From Porphyrobacter sp. HT-58-2 (GTDB lineage: Bacteria; Pseudomonadota; Alphaproteobacteria; Sphingomonadales; Sphingomonadaceae): a stretch of 64,000 bases of DNA. Below the pieces are notes generated by a model that was given only the letters and a program-made list of their open reading frames with translations, was not told where the DNA came from and searched no databases. Shown here in pieces: positions 25,629-34,799 of the stretch. The position numbers were made by a program, and so were the translations under genes. The stretch spans positions 2,976,001-3,040,000 of the forward strand of contig NZ_CP022600.1 of assembly GCF_002952215.1 (NCBI RefSeq). Reading direction: 5' to 3'. How positions within the stretch are numbered: position 1 is the first letter of the stretch; the number at the start of each line of letters is the position of its first letter.

Positions 25629-26177
25629 TCAACCTTCGCCCGAAACTGGCAGCGCCCGCGTGAGCAGCACCGCACCGCATTCGTCCGCCACCTCGGTTTC
25701 GATCCGCCCTTCGAACTGCATGAGGCCGTCGCTGCGCGCGGTAAAGCGGCCCTCGAAATCGGCGGCGCCCTCCCCCGTCTCAGGCGCGACCAGCCAGCCG
25801 AGATTATCGAGCGTCACATGGCCATCGGCGCGGATCTCACCCACCAGCCGGAAGCTCCCCGCACTCTCGCCATGGATTCCGGCACGTCCGGAGATCACGG
25901 GGAAGAAGGCATAGCGGCCTTCGAGGCGGTAGGGGTAGTCGGGCGTGTCACCGGGGATGACGCGGGTGATTTCCAGCAGCGCGCCATGTTCGCCGTTCTC
26001 GCAGACATGGCTCCCGCCATAAAGGCCGGCAAGGCGCAGCGGCTCTGGCGGCAGTTCGGCGCGCGCCGGGCCGGATGGCGCAAACGCCAACGCCAGTGCG
26101 GCACAAGCGGCAATCCGCCAGAGGCTGGCTGTGGCCGTTGAAGCCTTGCCAATGGCGCAGGGTGGTGTCTTGACCAT
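25629..26177 (-). CDS. Secreted protein of unknown function
   Basis: A 182-residue protein whose ATG at 26177 has AGGGAGGA seven bases upstream. A signal peptide (ATASLWRIAACAALALAFAPSGPARA) precedes ELPPEPLRLAGLYGG. The mature part has two cysteines (HVCENGEHG and ADECGAVLL) and a beta-rich pattern with PYRLEGRYAFFPVISG and FEGRFTARSDGLMQFEGRI. No family was recognised; it could be a small periplasmic beta-sandwich or lipocalin-like protein. It is upstream of crtW on the same strand with a 115-base gap. Confidence 0.7.
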   Translation of the reverse strand: MVKTPPCAIGKASTATASLWRIAACAALALAFAPSGPARAELPPEPLRLAGLYGGSHVCENGEHGALLEITRVIPGDTPDYPYRLEGRYAFFPVISGRAGIHGESAGSFRLVGEIRADGHVTLDNLGWLVAPETGEGAADFEGRFTARSDGLMQFEGRIETEVADECGAVLLTRALPVSGEG

Positions 26178-26274
26178 GGCAATCCTCCCTCGTCCCCTGG
26201 CTTGCGCGGCGCTGCGCAGTACACGCCCGTCAAGCCTGCGCCAAGCAGCACGCCTGTTCGCTGACCCCACCTTA

Positions 26275-27165
26275 CTACTGCCCCAGCATACTCCGCGCCG
26301 TACAACCTCTTGTGTATCCCCCATCGCAGGCGCGCTGAAAGGCGGCTCGCGCCGCGGGCAGATCGAAAGCGCCGCCTTCGCCCTTCACCAGGAAGGTGCC
26401 CAAACTGAAACAGCCGTGCGCGTTGCCGCCATCACAGGCGCGCTGCGCCAGGCTCCGCGCACGCGGCAGATCGGCAGAGCCACCCTCGCCTTTCGCCAGC
26501 ATTGTGGCCAAGCCGGAGCAGCCCTCCGCACTCTTGCCATCGCAGGCCCGCTCGAACAGGCTCCGCGCGCGCGGGAGGTCGGCGGGTCCGCCTTTGCCGT
26601 CCCTCAGCAAGACGCCCAGATTGTAGCATCCCCCTGCATCTTTCAGATCGCAGGCGCGCTGAAGGGCGGTTCGCGCGTTTGGCAGGTGGGCAGGACCACC
26701 CTGGGCGTTCACGAGCATGAGGCCCAGGTTGAAGCATCCATCCACGTCGTTCCCGTCACAGGCGCGCTGGAACGCGCTTCGCGCCTTGGGCAGGTCGGCA
26801 GGGACCCCCATGCCCTTCGAAAGCATAAGCCCCAGACTGAAACATCCCTGAGCTTCGTTCCCGTCGCATGCGCGCTGGTAAAGGTTCAATGCTTTGGGCA
26901 GATCGGCAGGGCCGCCTTGGCCTGTCCTCAGCATGTACCCAAGGTTAAAGCAGGCCTGTGCATTCTTGCCATCGCAGGCGCGCTGGAACAGGGTTCGTGC
27001 CGTGGCAAAATCACCTCTCTGGTAAGCCGCCCAGCCAGACTGAAATGTGCTCGCAGGCGAGGTCGGCGTTTGTGCCTGCCTTGCCTGTGCCGGGATTGCC
27101 GCTGTTGCCAGTGCCAGCCCCGCCAGCACCGCCCCCCAATGCCGCGCGCTTGCCGCGATCCGCAT
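26275..27165 (-). CDS. Secreted Sel1-repeat (Hcp-type cysteine-rich) protein
   Basis: A 296-residue protein with a signal peptide (AVLAGLALATAAIPAQA) and seven consecutive repeats of about 36 residues. Each repeat has a cysteine pair of the form ACDG-(x4-5)-GCFNLG and a GQGGPADLPKA-type turn, the pattern of Helicobacter Hcp beta-lactamase-like Sel1 repeats with one disulfide per repeat. Such solenoids bind proteins or peptidoglycan-related ligands. It is the first of three Sel1 genes in a row on this strand. Repeats are near-identical, so expansion by duplication is likely. Confidence 0.9.
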   Translation of the reverse strand: MRIAASARHWGAVLAGLALATAAIPAQARQAQTPTSPASTFQSGWAAYQRGDFATARTLFQRACDGKNAQACFNLGYMLRTGQGGPADLPKALNLYQRACDGNEAQGCFSLGLMLSKGMGVPADLPKARSAFQRACDGNDVDGCFNLGLMLVNAQGGPAHLPNARTALQRACDLKDAGGCYNLGVLLRDGKGGPADLPRARSLFERACDGKSAEGCSGLATMLAKGEGGSADLPRARSLAQRACDGGNAHGCFSLGTFLVKGEGGAFDLPAARAAFQRACDGGYTRGCTARSMLGQ

Positions 27166-27193
27166 TTGTCACCTCATTTGTCGTCAGCGCCCA

Positions 27194-28288
27194 TCAATAC
27201 GTGGTGTTACAATCGTTCCAGTAATCGGTGTAGGTGTGGCACGAATTGCGCGCGCCGGTGGTGCGGTCGACATAGCAGACCTTGCGCTGCGGGCAGACGC
27301 GGCGTTCGGTCGGGCGGTAGGCGGGCGGTGCGTTCATGCGGTCGAAGATGCTCACCACCTGCGGGCGAAAGCGGGCCATGTCGCCCTTGATCTTGGCATC
27401 GCCGTGGGTCTCGGCGAAGGCCATCCAGTGCAGGATTTCGTTCTGGTGCTTCTTCACATCCTTGCGTTGAAGCAGGGCACTGGCGGCGATCACTGCGCCC
27501 ACCACCTCACCCTGATCGACAAGGTTGCGCCCGAGCCTGTAGGCAAGACCGTAATCGGCCTTCACCCCGGCCCCGCGATTGACCAGATCGGCGGCGGAAA
27601 AGGTGGCGTGGACGTGGCCGCGCTCGGCCGCCTGCTTGAAGTATTCCAGCGCCTTCTTCGCGTCTTTCTTCGTACCGATCCCCTCGGCATGGATCAGCCC
27701 CAGCATGAACAGCGCATCGACGTGCTCGGTCTTGGCGGCGGCTTCGAGATGCTCGAGCGCCTTGGCCGGATTCTGCGGGCCAAGACCGCTGGGCTGCATC
27801 CTGAGGACACCGACCAGATAGTTGGCCGAGGGATCGCCCAGCCGCGCGGCTTCCGCCAAAGTGGCAATGCCGAGACTCGCATCGACATCCGGCACCCGCC
27901 CGTTCAGCGTCGCCAGCGCAAGTTCGTAATGGGCGGCGGCATCGCCTTGCTGGACATACTGGGTGAGCTGGTAGAACGCCTCCTGCGTCACCACGTCGCG
28001 GTTGGTTGCCTGCGCCAGCAGCGCGTCGGGCGGCGCGGGACAGGGCTGGCGCGCGGCGGCGTTGGCCTCATAGGCCTCGGCAAAGTCCTCCTCCGCGTCC
28101 GTGAGCCTGGCCCCGCCCGCCTCACGCTTCGCCAGCAGGTCATAGGCCCCATGGCAGTTGGAGCGCTGGTGATGCTTGCGCCCCGGATCAGGAAAGCCGC
28201 CGTTGATCTGGCCCGAGGCGAGGCCCGCCCCGGCCAGCCCGATCACCGCCGCGCCGATCGTGATGGTCGCCAGAAATCGTGATGTCAT
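27194..28288 (-). CDS. Sel1-repeat protein with cysteine-rich C-terminus
   Basis: A 364-residue protein. GGGGGGAA six bases before ATG 28288 supports this start. A signal/anchor segment (ATITIGAAVIGLAGAGLASG) is followed by an alpha-helical region with classical Sel1 repeats lacking the cysteine pairs: ASLGIATLAEAARLGDPSANYLVGVL, AKALEHLEAAAKTEHVDALFMLGLIHAEGIG and KALEYFKQAAERGHVHA. The C-terminal 40 residues carry CPQRKVCYVDRTTGARNSC and end NDCNTTY, probably two disulfides. It lies 28 bases upstream of the Hcp-type gene, so the two probably form one transcript. Function unknown. Confidence 0.8.
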   Translation of the reverse strand: MTSRFLATITIGAAVIGLAGAGLASGQINGGFPDPGRKHHQRSNCHGAYDLLAKREAGGARLTDAEEDFAEAYEANAAARQPCPAPPDALLAQATNRDVVTQEAFYQLTQYVQQGDAAAHYELALATLNGRVPDVDASLGIATLAEAARLGDPSANYLVGVLRMQPSGLGPQNPAKALEHLEAAAKTEHVDALFMLGLIHAEGIGTKKDAKKALEYFKQAAERGHVHATFSAADLVNRGAGVKADYGLAYRLGRNLVDQGEVVGAVIAASALLQRKDVKKHQNEILHWMAFAETHGDAKIKGDMARFRPQVVSIFDRMNAPPAYRPTERRVCPQRKVCYVDRTTGARNSCHTYTDYWNDCNTTY

Positions 28289-28325
28289 GTCAGTTCCCCC
28301 CATCTGATAAAGCGACCCCCACGCC

Positions 28326-29477
28326 TCAGTAGCAGTCGAAATCGAGCACCGTCGTCCCCGCCGTCACCCCGCGGGTGCGCGCCTGTCGTGCGATGCAAGC
28401 GCTGAAGGTCTCATCCGATCGGCGCGGGTCATTGCCAAAGCCGGGTCGCGGCCGCGTCAGCGGTTCCCACGCCCGCGCCATCTGTTCGGCAAAAGCGCGC
28501 CGGTTGTTTTCGTTCTCGGCCTTCTTGTAGCGCTGGCGCCAGGTCGAACAGTGCGGCCCGCGGTACTGGCAATAGACCGCGACGTCATAACCGAAGGTCT
28601 GGAGGCTGGTCATGTCCGGCCCCTGCGTGTCGATCATGTAGACGAATTCGGCCTGCCGGATATTGGGCGCAATCCTTGCCAGCACTTCTTCGGCGCCCTT
28701 GTCGCCCTTGCGCGCGGCGCGCACGAGAAAGCGCGCGGCTTCAAGGTAATCGCGGCTCGTCCCCTCGCCATAGGCCAGCATCCAGCCGACGGCATATTCG
28801 GACGGCGTATCGCCGGAATCGGCGAAGGGGCGCAGCAGCTGGTAGGCGCCGGGATAGAGCCTGCGGTTGAAGGAATCGAGCCCCATCCGGTAATCCGCCT
28901 GACTGAGCCCGGCGGTCGACGGCGGGGCCGGGGGCGTGCCGGTGGCGACCTTGCGGAGATTGTCGCAGGCGGTGTTGGCACCGCCATCGCAGGCAGACTG
29001 ATAGAGCTGCTTCGCCCGCCCCAGATCGGCCCGTCCGCCGCGCCCGGATTCGAGCAGGATCGCAAGGCTGTTGCAGGCCTGCGCTATGCCTTCACGGCAG
29101 GCACGTTCATGCGCCATGCGCGCCTGCGTATCATCGCGCCCGCCGCCCTTGGCCTCCATCGCCATATTGCCGAAATTGTAGCACCCCGCTGCCCAGCCGA
29201 GATCACAGGCACGGCTCAGGCGCTGGCGGGCCGCCGGTAGATCGGCGGCGCCCCCGATCCCGTCAGTCAGCATCACGCCAAGGTTGAAGCAGGCGCGGGC
29301 ATGGCCGCCATCGCAGGCCCTGCCAAAGTGGCCCCGGGTGGTAACCATGTCCCCGGCCTTGTAGGTCTTGGCGCCTTCGCTCCACGCCTTTTCGGCATCC
29401 TTGCTTGGCTTGTTGGCGGACGCGGGCAGCGCCAGCGCACAGGCAAGAACACAGAAAATCGAAAGCAGACGCAGCAT
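28326..29477 (-). CDS. Sel1-repeat protein with C-terminal Cys-containing domain
   Basis: A 383-residue secreted protein (signal LLSIFCVLACALALPASA). The first half has four Hcp-type repeats with cysteine pairs (ACDGGHARACFNLG, ACDLGWAAGCYNFG, ACREGIAQACNSLA, ACDGGANTACDNL). A proline linker (TGTPPAPPSTAG) leads to Sel1-like AYQLLRPFADSGDTPSEYAVGWMLAYGEG and a unique end with CQYRGPHCSTWRQRYKK and FSACIARQA. The C-terminal cysteines parallel those of the next gene. It is 37 bases upstream of that gene. This is probably the first gene of the three-gene unit. Confidence 0.82.
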   Translation of the reverse strand: MLRLLSIFCVLACALALPASANKPSKDAEKAWSEGAKTYKAGDMVTTRGHFGRACDGGHARACFNLGVMLTDGIGGAADLPAARQRLSRACDLGWAAGCYNFGNMAMEAKGGGRDDTQARMAHERACREGIAQACNSLAILLESGRGGRADLGRAKQLYQSACDGGANTACDNLRKVATGTPPAPPSTAGLSQADYRMGLDSFNRRLYPGAYQLLRPFADSGDTPSEYAVGWMLAYGEGTSRDYLEAARFLVRAARKGDKGAEEVLARIAPNIRQAEFVYMIDTQGPDMTSLQTFGYDVAVYCQYRGPHCSTWRQRYKKAENENNRRAFAEQMARAWEPLTRPRPGFGNDPRRSDETFSACIARQARTRGVTAGTTVLDFDCY

Positions 29478-29605
29478 TCTTCATCCCCCCGGATCAGTGC
29501 GCAGGATTGGCCGCCAAAGCTTACCCCTTTGCACGCTATGGCCAGAATATGCCGAAGGCCGTGCGGGTCAAATCCCCTGTTCGGGTAAGGCAGGCGCGCC
29601 CGGTT

Positions 29606-30445
29606 TCAGCCCGCCGGCTTTGGCTTGATCCAGTTGTAGAGATAGTCGGGCATGATCACCCGGTTGGCATAGCTGCCATCAACCACCGCATCGAACACGG
29701 CATCGTAAAGGATGTGGCGCAGCAGCAGCTTGTCACTTTCCTCCGGGAAGGCGTTGATCACCGCATAGGTCTGCGAGATCAGTTCGCGCAGCGGCGCATA
29801 GGCGTTCTGCGTGGTCGAGCTTGCAACGCGCGGCTTGGCCTCGGCCAGCAGCAGCGCATGAAAATTGCGGGCATGGTCGCGCGAACCGATACTGGCCCTG
29901 GCGAGCCGGCGCAGCGCGTCCTGCCGCTGCTTTTCGCTCCAAGTCGCGTCCCATGCCGATACCACCGGCTCGACATCGAGCAGGCTGGCAACAGAGGCCC
30001 GCATGGTATCGTTGATGACCTCCGACATCAGCAGATAGCCCTTGTCCGCTCCGTCCGCAGGTTTGGCAGGACTGACCGTGATCGTCCTGATCGGCCCCTT
30101 GAACGTCACCTCGACGATCAGATCGCGTTCATCGTCACTGATGCGGCCATCGGCAAGCACATGGCGACGCAGGGCTGCGACCCCGGCCTCGTCCCACTGC
30201 CCGCGTGGCAGGCGGTCACGGATGGCATTGGCGGCAGCATAAAGTGCAGGGCTGGCGGCCACACGGTTATCGGTCGGGCCATAATAGCGTTGATGGCGCT
30301 CAGGCCGGGCAGCGAACTGCGCTTGCGACAGTTTCGCGCTGTCCTCGCTCCATTGCGACGCACCCCGCCTGGTCTGTGCCTGCACGGAGGAAAGGGCCAC
30401 TGCTCCGAGCATTACGGCAGAGACAGCAAAAAGCTGGCGGATCAT
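29606..30445 (-). CDS. Secreted protein of unknown function, TerB-like DGRISDDE motif
   Basis: A 279-residue product starting at 30445 with a signal peptide (LFAVSAVMLGAVALSSVQA). The mature part is mostly helical and has a HVLADGRISDDERDLIVEV motif that resembles the acidic turn of TerB or EF-hand-like domains. A later region reads VINAFPEESDKLLLRHILYDAVFDAVVDG. Family not recognised. It shares strand and neighbourhood with the Sel1 genes, but a 128-base gap separates them and it may have its own promoter. The metal-binding idea rests only on the DGRISDDE turn. Confidence 0.65.
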   Translation of the reverse strand: MIRQLFAVSAVMLGAVALSSVQAQTRRGASQWSEDSAKLSQAQFAARPERHQRYYGPTDNRVAASPALYAAANAIRDRLPRGQWDEAGVAALRRHVLADGRISDDERDLIVEVTFKGPIRTITVSPAKPADGADKGYLLMSEVINDTMRASVASLLDVEPVVSAWDATWSEKQRQDALRRLARASIGSRDHARNFHALLLAEAKPRVASSTTQNAYAPLRELISQTYAVINAFPEESDKLLLRHILYDAVFDAVVDGSYANRVIMPDYLYNWIKPKPAG

Positions 30446-30528
30446 GGCGAGGCGTCTCCTCCACGGCAGTATGATCGCTTCATCGCCTACCGCATCGCGC
30501 CGGGCAATCCCCCGATCAGGTGACGCCC

Positions 30529-30945
30529 CTAGGGCGCGGGCGGGAAGAAGAAGGCACGCAGATGCTCGCCGATGCGCGCGGGGCGCAGGGTTTCGGCATC
30601 GATGCAGCACCAGCTTGATTGCACCTCGGCCAGCACCTCCTCGCCGCGCTTGATCAGCGTCGAATAGAACGCGCGCGCCCCGTTGAAGCGTTCCAGCACG
30701 GTCTGGGCAATCACGGCATCATCAAGAAAGGCGGGCTTGCGATAGGTGATCTCGTGCTTCAGCGCGACCCATGCCTTGGATGCCACATCTTCGGCCGGAG
30801 CGATCCCGCGCCAATGCGCCAGCACCGCGTCCTGCACCCAATTGAGATAGCGGGCATTGTTGACGTGGCCCATGAAGTCGATGTCGGCCGGTTCGACCGT
30901 GATCGGGTGAAAAAAGGGCGCGGCGGGGGATTCGGTTGCTGACAT
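30529..30945 (-). CDS. Acyl-CoA thioesterase, 4-hydroxybenzoyl-CoA thioesterase-like hotdog
   Basis: This 138-residue hotdog protein has VEPADIDFMGHVNNARYLNWVQDAVLAHW: the D-x-x-GHVNN-xY pattern, with the nucleophilic aspartate, is the 4HBT/YbgC signature. WVALKHEITYRKPAFLDD and WCCIDAETLRPARIGEHLR follow. It hydrolyses a fatty or aromatic acyl-CoA thioester; substrate unknown. The frame is open far upstream antisense to leuC, but the start at 30945 fits the family. Divergent from leuC. Confidence 0.87.
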   Translation of the reverse strand: MSATESPAAPFFHPITVEPADIDFMGHVNNARYLNWVQDAVLAHWRGIAPAEDVASKAWVALKHEITYRKPAFLDDAVIAQTVLERFNGARAFYSTLIKRGEEVLAEVQSSWCCIDAETLRPARIGEHLRAFFFPPAP

Positions 30946-31080
30946 ATTTGTCAGTATACCGTGGGAACCTTGCAAATCCATGACGATTTTGACGCGTATC
31001 AAGCACACATCTTGCGCGATGGCGCACCCGGCGTCTAATCGCCCCCTCCCCACCCCCTTGCACACAGGGAATGACACAAG

Positions 31081-32511
31081 ATGGCCAGCCGCCCGCGCAC
31101 GCTTTACGAAAAGATCTGGGACGCGCACGTCGTCGAGACGCGCGATGATGGCACCGCGCTGATCTACATCGACCGGCATCTGGTGCACGAAGTTACCAGC
31201 CCGCAGGCGTTCGAGGCGCTGAAGGTGGCCGGACGCCCGGTGCGGCGACCTGAACTCACCCTCGCGGTGCCCGATCACAACCTGCCCACCACCGCGCGGC
31301 TGGACAGCGCAGGCAAGCCCGTCCCCATCGCCGATCCCGAAAGCGCAGCCCAGCTCGCCATGCTGGAAGTCAACGCGCCCGCCTTCGGCATCCGCTACAT
31401 CCCCGCGACCGCGAAGGAACAGGGGATCGTCCATGTCGTCGGCCCCGAACAGGGCTTCTCGCTTCCCGGCACCACCATCGTCTGCGGGGATTCGCACACC
31501 GCCTGTCACGGCGGCCTCGGTGCGCTCGCCTTCGGGATCGGCACCAGCGAGGTCGAGCATGTGCTGGCGACGCAAACCCTGCTGCTCCAGCAGTCGAAGC
31601 CGATGGAGGTGCGGGTCGAGGGTGATCTCGGCCCCGGCGTTTCCGCGAAAGACCTGATCCTCCACATCATCGGCCGCATCGGCGCGGCGGGTGGCTCTGG
31701 CTATGTGATCGAATATCGCGGCAAGGTGTTCGAGCGCATGACCATCGAGGAACGCCTCACGGTCTGCAACATGAGCATCGAGGCGGGCGCACGCGCCGGT
31801 CTGATCGCGCCCGACGATGTCACCTTCGCCTACATCAAGGGCCGCCCGATGGCCCCCAGGGGCGCGGAGTGGGATGCGGCGGTGGCCTATTGGCGCACGC
31901 TCCATTCGGACGAGGGCGCGGTCTTCGCCAAGTCGGTGACGATCAACGCCGCCGATGTCGAACCCAGCGTCACCTGGGGCACCAGCCCCGAGGATGTCGT
32001 CCCCATCGGTGGCCGCGTGCCGCACCCCGAGGACTTCGCCGACGATAGCAAGCGCGTCGCCGCGCAGAAGAGCCTCGATTACATGGGCCTCACCCCCGGC
32101 ACGCCGATGACGCAAGTGCCGATCGAGAACGTCTTCATCGGCAGCTGCACCAACAGCCGGATCGAAGACCTGCGCGCCGCCGCCGCGGTGCTCAAGGGCC
32201 GCCGCAAGGCCGACAACGTGCGCTGGGCCATTGTCGTCCCCGGATCGGGTCTCGTGAAGGCCATGGCCGAGGAGGAAGGCCTCGACCGCATCTTCACCGA
32301 AGCAGGCTTCGAATGGCGCGAACCGGGCTGTTCGGCCTGTCTCGGCATGAACCCCGACAAGGTTCCGCCGGGCGAACGCTGCGCCTCGACGTCAAATCGC
32401 AACTTTGTCGGGCGGCAGGGGCCGGGCGCACGCACGCACCTCGTCTCCCCCGCGATGGCGGCGGCCGCCGCAGTCACCGGGCGCCTTGCCGATGTGCGCG
32501 AACTGGTTTGA
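31081..32511 (+). CDS. leuC: 3-Isopropylmalate dehydratase large subunit
   Basis: LeuC with LeuD isomerises 2- to 3-isopropylmalate in leucine synthesis. The 476-residue product has [41 protein letters not shown] and [13 protein letters not shown]. The [4Fe-4S] ligands are C356 (SCTNSR), C417 and C420 (GCSACLGMN). The arginine and histidine substrate residues are in place. It starts the leuC-small gene-leuD cluster; no leader peptide or T-box-like structure was seen upstream. Confidence 0.98.
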   Translation: MASRPRTLYEKIWDAHVVETRDDGTALIYIDRHLVHEVTSPQAFEALKVAGRPVRRPELTLAVPDHNLPTTARLDSAGKPVPIADPESAAQLAMLEVNAPAFGIRYIPATAKEQGIVHVVGPEQGFSLPGTTIVCGDSHTACHGGLGALAFGIGTSEVEHVLATQTLLLQQSKPMEVRVEGDLGPGVSAKDLILHIIGRIGAAGGSGYVIEYRGKVFERMTIEERLTVCNMSIEAGARAGLIAPDDVTFAYIKGRPMAPRGAEWDAAVAYWRTLHSDEGAVFAKSVTINAADVEPSVTWGTSPEDVVPIGGRVPHPEDFADDSKRVAAQKSLDYMGLTPGTPMTQVPIENVFIGSCTNSRIEDLRAAAAVLKGRRKADNVRWAIVVPGSGLVKAMAEEEGLDRIFTEAGFEWREPGCSACLGMNPDKVPPGERCASTSNRNFVGRQGPGARTHLVSPAMAAAAAVTGRLADVRELV

Positions 32512-32556
32512 TCCCAACCCCTTGAAACGCACCGCAGCGAGGCGCATGAAACAGTC

Positions 32557-32733
32557 ATGACTGACAAGCCCAAGAACAACACCGCCCGCAACGCCGCTCT
32601 GGCCGCGGCTGGCGCCATCGGATCGGCGGCCATCGCGGCCGCGCTGCTTTATGCCGGCAAGCGCAAGAAGAAGCAGAACGAGGAGGCCCAGTCCGGCGCG
32701 ATCCCGTCGGGCGAGCCGCCCGAAACCGACTGA
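32557..32733 (+). CDS. 58-residue single-span membrane protein between leuC and leuD
   Basis: This 58-residue product, beginning [13 protein letters not shown], has one hydrophobic helix ([21 protein letters not shown]) followed by the strongly basic stop-transfer KRKKKQ and a polar tail ([17 protein letters not shown]). The frame lies 45 bases after leuC and 11 bases before leuD, so it is inside the operon. Codon use is like its neighbours. It is not a known LeuCD partner; the function is unknown. It was found by direct reading, as it is below the length limit of most gene lists. Confidence 0.6.
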   Translation: MTDKPKNNTARNAALAAAGAIGSAAIAAALLYAGKRKKKQNEEAQSGAIPSGEPPETD

Positions 32734-32744
32734 CAGGACACGCC

Positions 32745-33347
32745 ATGGAACCCCTCACCCGCGTTGAAGGCCGCGCCATTCCGCTCGGCCTCAAGAATGT
32801 CGATACGGACATCATCATCCCCGCCAAGTGGCTCAAGACCATCAGCCGCGAGGGCCTCGGCGCGGGCGCGTTTGAAGTGCTGCGCGCGGAACCGGGCAAC
32901 GTGTTCGACGATCCCGCCTACAGGCACGCGCCGATCCTGATCGCGGGCGACAATTACGGCTGCGGGTCGAGCCGTGAGCACGCTGCATGGGCAATGCTCG
33001 ATCTCGGCATCCGCGTGGTCATCGCGCCGAGCTTTTCCGATATCCATTCGGGCAATGCGGTCAAGAACGGCATCCTGCCCGTGGTGCTGCCGCAGGAGGC
33101 GGTCGACCGGCTGCTGGAAGTCGCGCGCGAGGGGCAGGCAATCACGGTCGATCTGGAAAGCCAGACCGTCACCACCCCCTATCAGGATCGCTTCGCCTTC
33201 GAGATCGACCCGTTCCGCAAGCACTGCCTGCTGAACGGGCTCGACGAGGTCGGGCTGACCATGGCGCGGGGCGAGGCGATCGGCGCCTTCGAGGCGCAGC
33301 GTACCGCCGCCCAGCCGTGGCTGATGCGCGGCACTGAGGCCGCATAG
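32745..33347 (+). CDS. leuD: 3-Isopropylmalate dehydratase small subunit
   Basis: The 200-residue swivel subunit of isopropylmalate isomerase. Diagnostic blocks are [57 protein letters not shown] and [18 protein letters not shown]. It lies 11 bases after the small membrane gene and makes a heterodimer with LeuC. Length and motif order are normal. Confidence 0.98.
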   Translation: MEPLTRVEGRAIPLGLKNVDTDIIIPAKWLKTISREGLGAGAFEVLRAEPGNVFDDPAYRHAPILIAGDNYGCGSSREHAAWAMLDLGIRVVIAPSFSDIHSGNAVKNGILPVVLPQEAVDRLLEVAREGQAITVDLESQTVTTPYQDRFAFEIDPFRKHCLLNGLDEVGLTMARGEAIGAFEAQRTAAQPWLMRGTEAA

Positions 33348-33372
33348 AATTACAATACCGGGAGAGGACACA

Positions 33373-34371
33373 ATGAAAGCCATTCGCACCCACCAGACCG
33401 GCGGGCCTGAGACGCTGACGCTCGACGAGGTCGAGGTTCCCACCCCCGGTGCAGGCGAAGTACTGGTCGCGGTCAAGGCCTGTGCGATCAACTATCCCGA
33501 TGGCCTCATCATCCGCGACATGTATCAGTTCAAGCCACAGCGCCCCTTCTCCCCCGGCGGCGAGATCAGCGGCGTGATCGAAGCGGTCGGTGAGGGTGTC
33601 GAAGGCTTTGCCGTGGGCGACCGGGTGCTGGCCGGGATCGGCAATGGCGGCCTCGCGGAGAAAGTCGTCGTCCCCGCAGGCCGGATGTTCAAGGTGCCGG
33701 ACGGCGTGCCGTTCGAGAAGGCGGCCAGCCTGTTGATGACCTATGGCACCACCATCCACGGGCTCAAGGACCGCGGCCACATCAAGGCCGGTGACACCGT
33801 GCTGATCCTCGGCGCAGCGGGCGGCGTGGGGCTTTCCGCCATCGAGCTTTCCAAGGCCTTCGGCGCGCGCGTGGTCGCCGCTGTCTCCTCCGAGGCCAAG
33901 GGCGAAGTCGCCCGCAAGGCCGGGGCCGATGAAGTCGTGATCTACCCGCGCGAGGCGATGGACAAGGATGCCTCCAAGGCGCTGGCCGACGCCTTCAAGA
34001 AGGCCTGCGGCCCGGAAGGCGCGAATATCGTCTATGACATTGTCGGCGGGCAATATTCCGAACCCGCGCTGCGCGCGATCGCGTGGGAGGGCCGCTTTCT
34101 GGTGGTCGGCTTCCCCGCCGGGATCGCCAAGATGCCGCTTAACCTCACCCTGCTGAAGTCCTGCGACATCTGCGGCGTGTTCTGGGGCGCCTTTACCGCG
34201 CGCGATCCCAAGGGCTTCCATGCGCAGGTGAACGAGTTGTTCGACCTCATGGCGGCGGGCAAGATCGATCCGCTGGTGAGCGAAACCTTCCCCCTTGCCC
34301 GCGCGGGCGATGCCATCGCCAAGCTCGAAGCGCGCGAGGCGGTGGGCAAGCTCGTCGTGACGATGGAATAA
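33373..34371 (+). CDS. NADPH:quinone oxidoreductase-like MDR protein
   Basis: A 332-residue medium-chain dehydrogenase/reductase without the structural-zinc lobe. MKAIRTHQTGGPETLTLDEV, VKACAINYPDGLIIRDMYQF, PGGEISGVIEAVGEGVEGF and GDRVLAG mark the catalytic domain. GDTVLILGAAGGVGLSAIELSKAFG is the NADP-binding Rossmann motif. KSCDICGVFWGAFTARDP is typical of the NADPH:quinone reductase branch (zinc-free). It lies 25 bases after leuD but has its own ribosome site (GGAGAGGAC). The substrate is not known; quinones or enoyl-CoA are candidates. Confidence 0.88.
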   Translation: MKAIRTHQTGGPETLTLDEVEVPTPGAGEVLVAVKACAINYPDGLIIRDMYQFKPQRPFSPGGEISGVIEAVGEGVEGFAVGDRVLAGIGNGGLAEKVVVPAGRMFKVPDGVPFEKAASLLMTYGTTIHGLKDRGHIKAGDTVLILGAAGGVGLSAIELSKAFGARVVAAVSSEAKGEVARKAGADEVVIYPREAMDKDASKALADAFKKACGPEGANIVYDIVGGQYSEPALRAIAWEGRFLVVGFPAGIAKMPLNLTLLKSCDICGVFWGAFTARDPKGFHAQVNELFDLMAAGKIDPLVSETFPLARAGDAIAKLEAREAVGKLVVTME

Positions 34372-34393
34372 AGTCTCATAATTGTGTCCGACC

Positions 34394-34421
34394 CGCGCGG
34401 CTTCACCCTTGAAGCCGCGCG
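34394..34421. terminator. Strong hairpin after the quinone reductase gene
   Basis: CGCGCGGCTTCA, a 4-base loop and TGAAGCCGCGCG make a perfect 12-bp stem 22 bases after the stop codon and 52 bases before the next gene. No T tract follows, so it may end a transcript with Rho or protect a 3' end. Confidence 0.5.
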
Positions 34422-34472
34422 CGCCCGCCTCTATCGCTGAGAGCGGATCGTACCCGAAGGGACACATATCAC

Positions 34473-34796
34473 ATGACCGATTTCAAGGATCGCGAACGCG
34501 CCGAAGAGGCCAAGTTCGCGCTCGACGGCGAAACCGCTTTCCGCATCGCTGCGCGCCGCAACCGCCTGCTGGGCGAATGGGCCGCGGGCCTGATGAAACT
34601 CACCCCCGAAGAGACCGACGCCTACAAGAAGGCCGTGGTGCAGGCCGATTTCGAGGAATCGGGCGATGAGGACGTGATCCGCAAACTGCTCGGCGATCTG
34701 ACTGCAGCCAGCACCAATGTCAGCGAGGCCGACATCCGTGCCAAGCTGGATGAAATGACCATCGAGGCGCGCCGCCAACTGCTCGGCGAGGCCTAA
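34473..34796 (+). CDS. F1F0-ATPase inhibitor zeta subunit (DUF1476)
   Basis: The 107-residue product matches DUF1476, the alphaproteobacterial zeta subunit first shown in Paracoccus to block ATP hydrolysis by F1-ATPase. Its N-terminus, FKDRERAEEAKFALDGETAFRIAARRN, is the inhibitory and core region, followed by LLGEWAAGLMKL and EETDAYKKAVVQADFEESGDEDVI. It is the first of a BolA/glutaredoxin run, four bases before bolA, so regulation with Fe-S maturation is plausible. The ATP synthase genes are not in this window. Confidence 0.9.
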   Translation: MTDFKDRERAEEAKFALDGETAFRIAARRNRLLGEWAAGLMKLTPEETDAYKKAVVQADFEESGDEDVIRKLLGDLTAASTNVSEADIRAKLDEMTIEARRQLLGEA

Positions 34797-34799
34797 GCC

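Noticed and set aside
26275..27165. Tandem DNA repeats within the Sel1 gene as a CRISPR-like array
   Set aside because: The periodicity is about 108 bp, in frame, and is explained by the 36-residue protein repeat; no spacers.
30946..32115. Upstream extension of the hotdog thioesterase antisense to leuC
   Set aside because: leuC is unquestionable; the hotdog domain begins right after the ATG at 30945.
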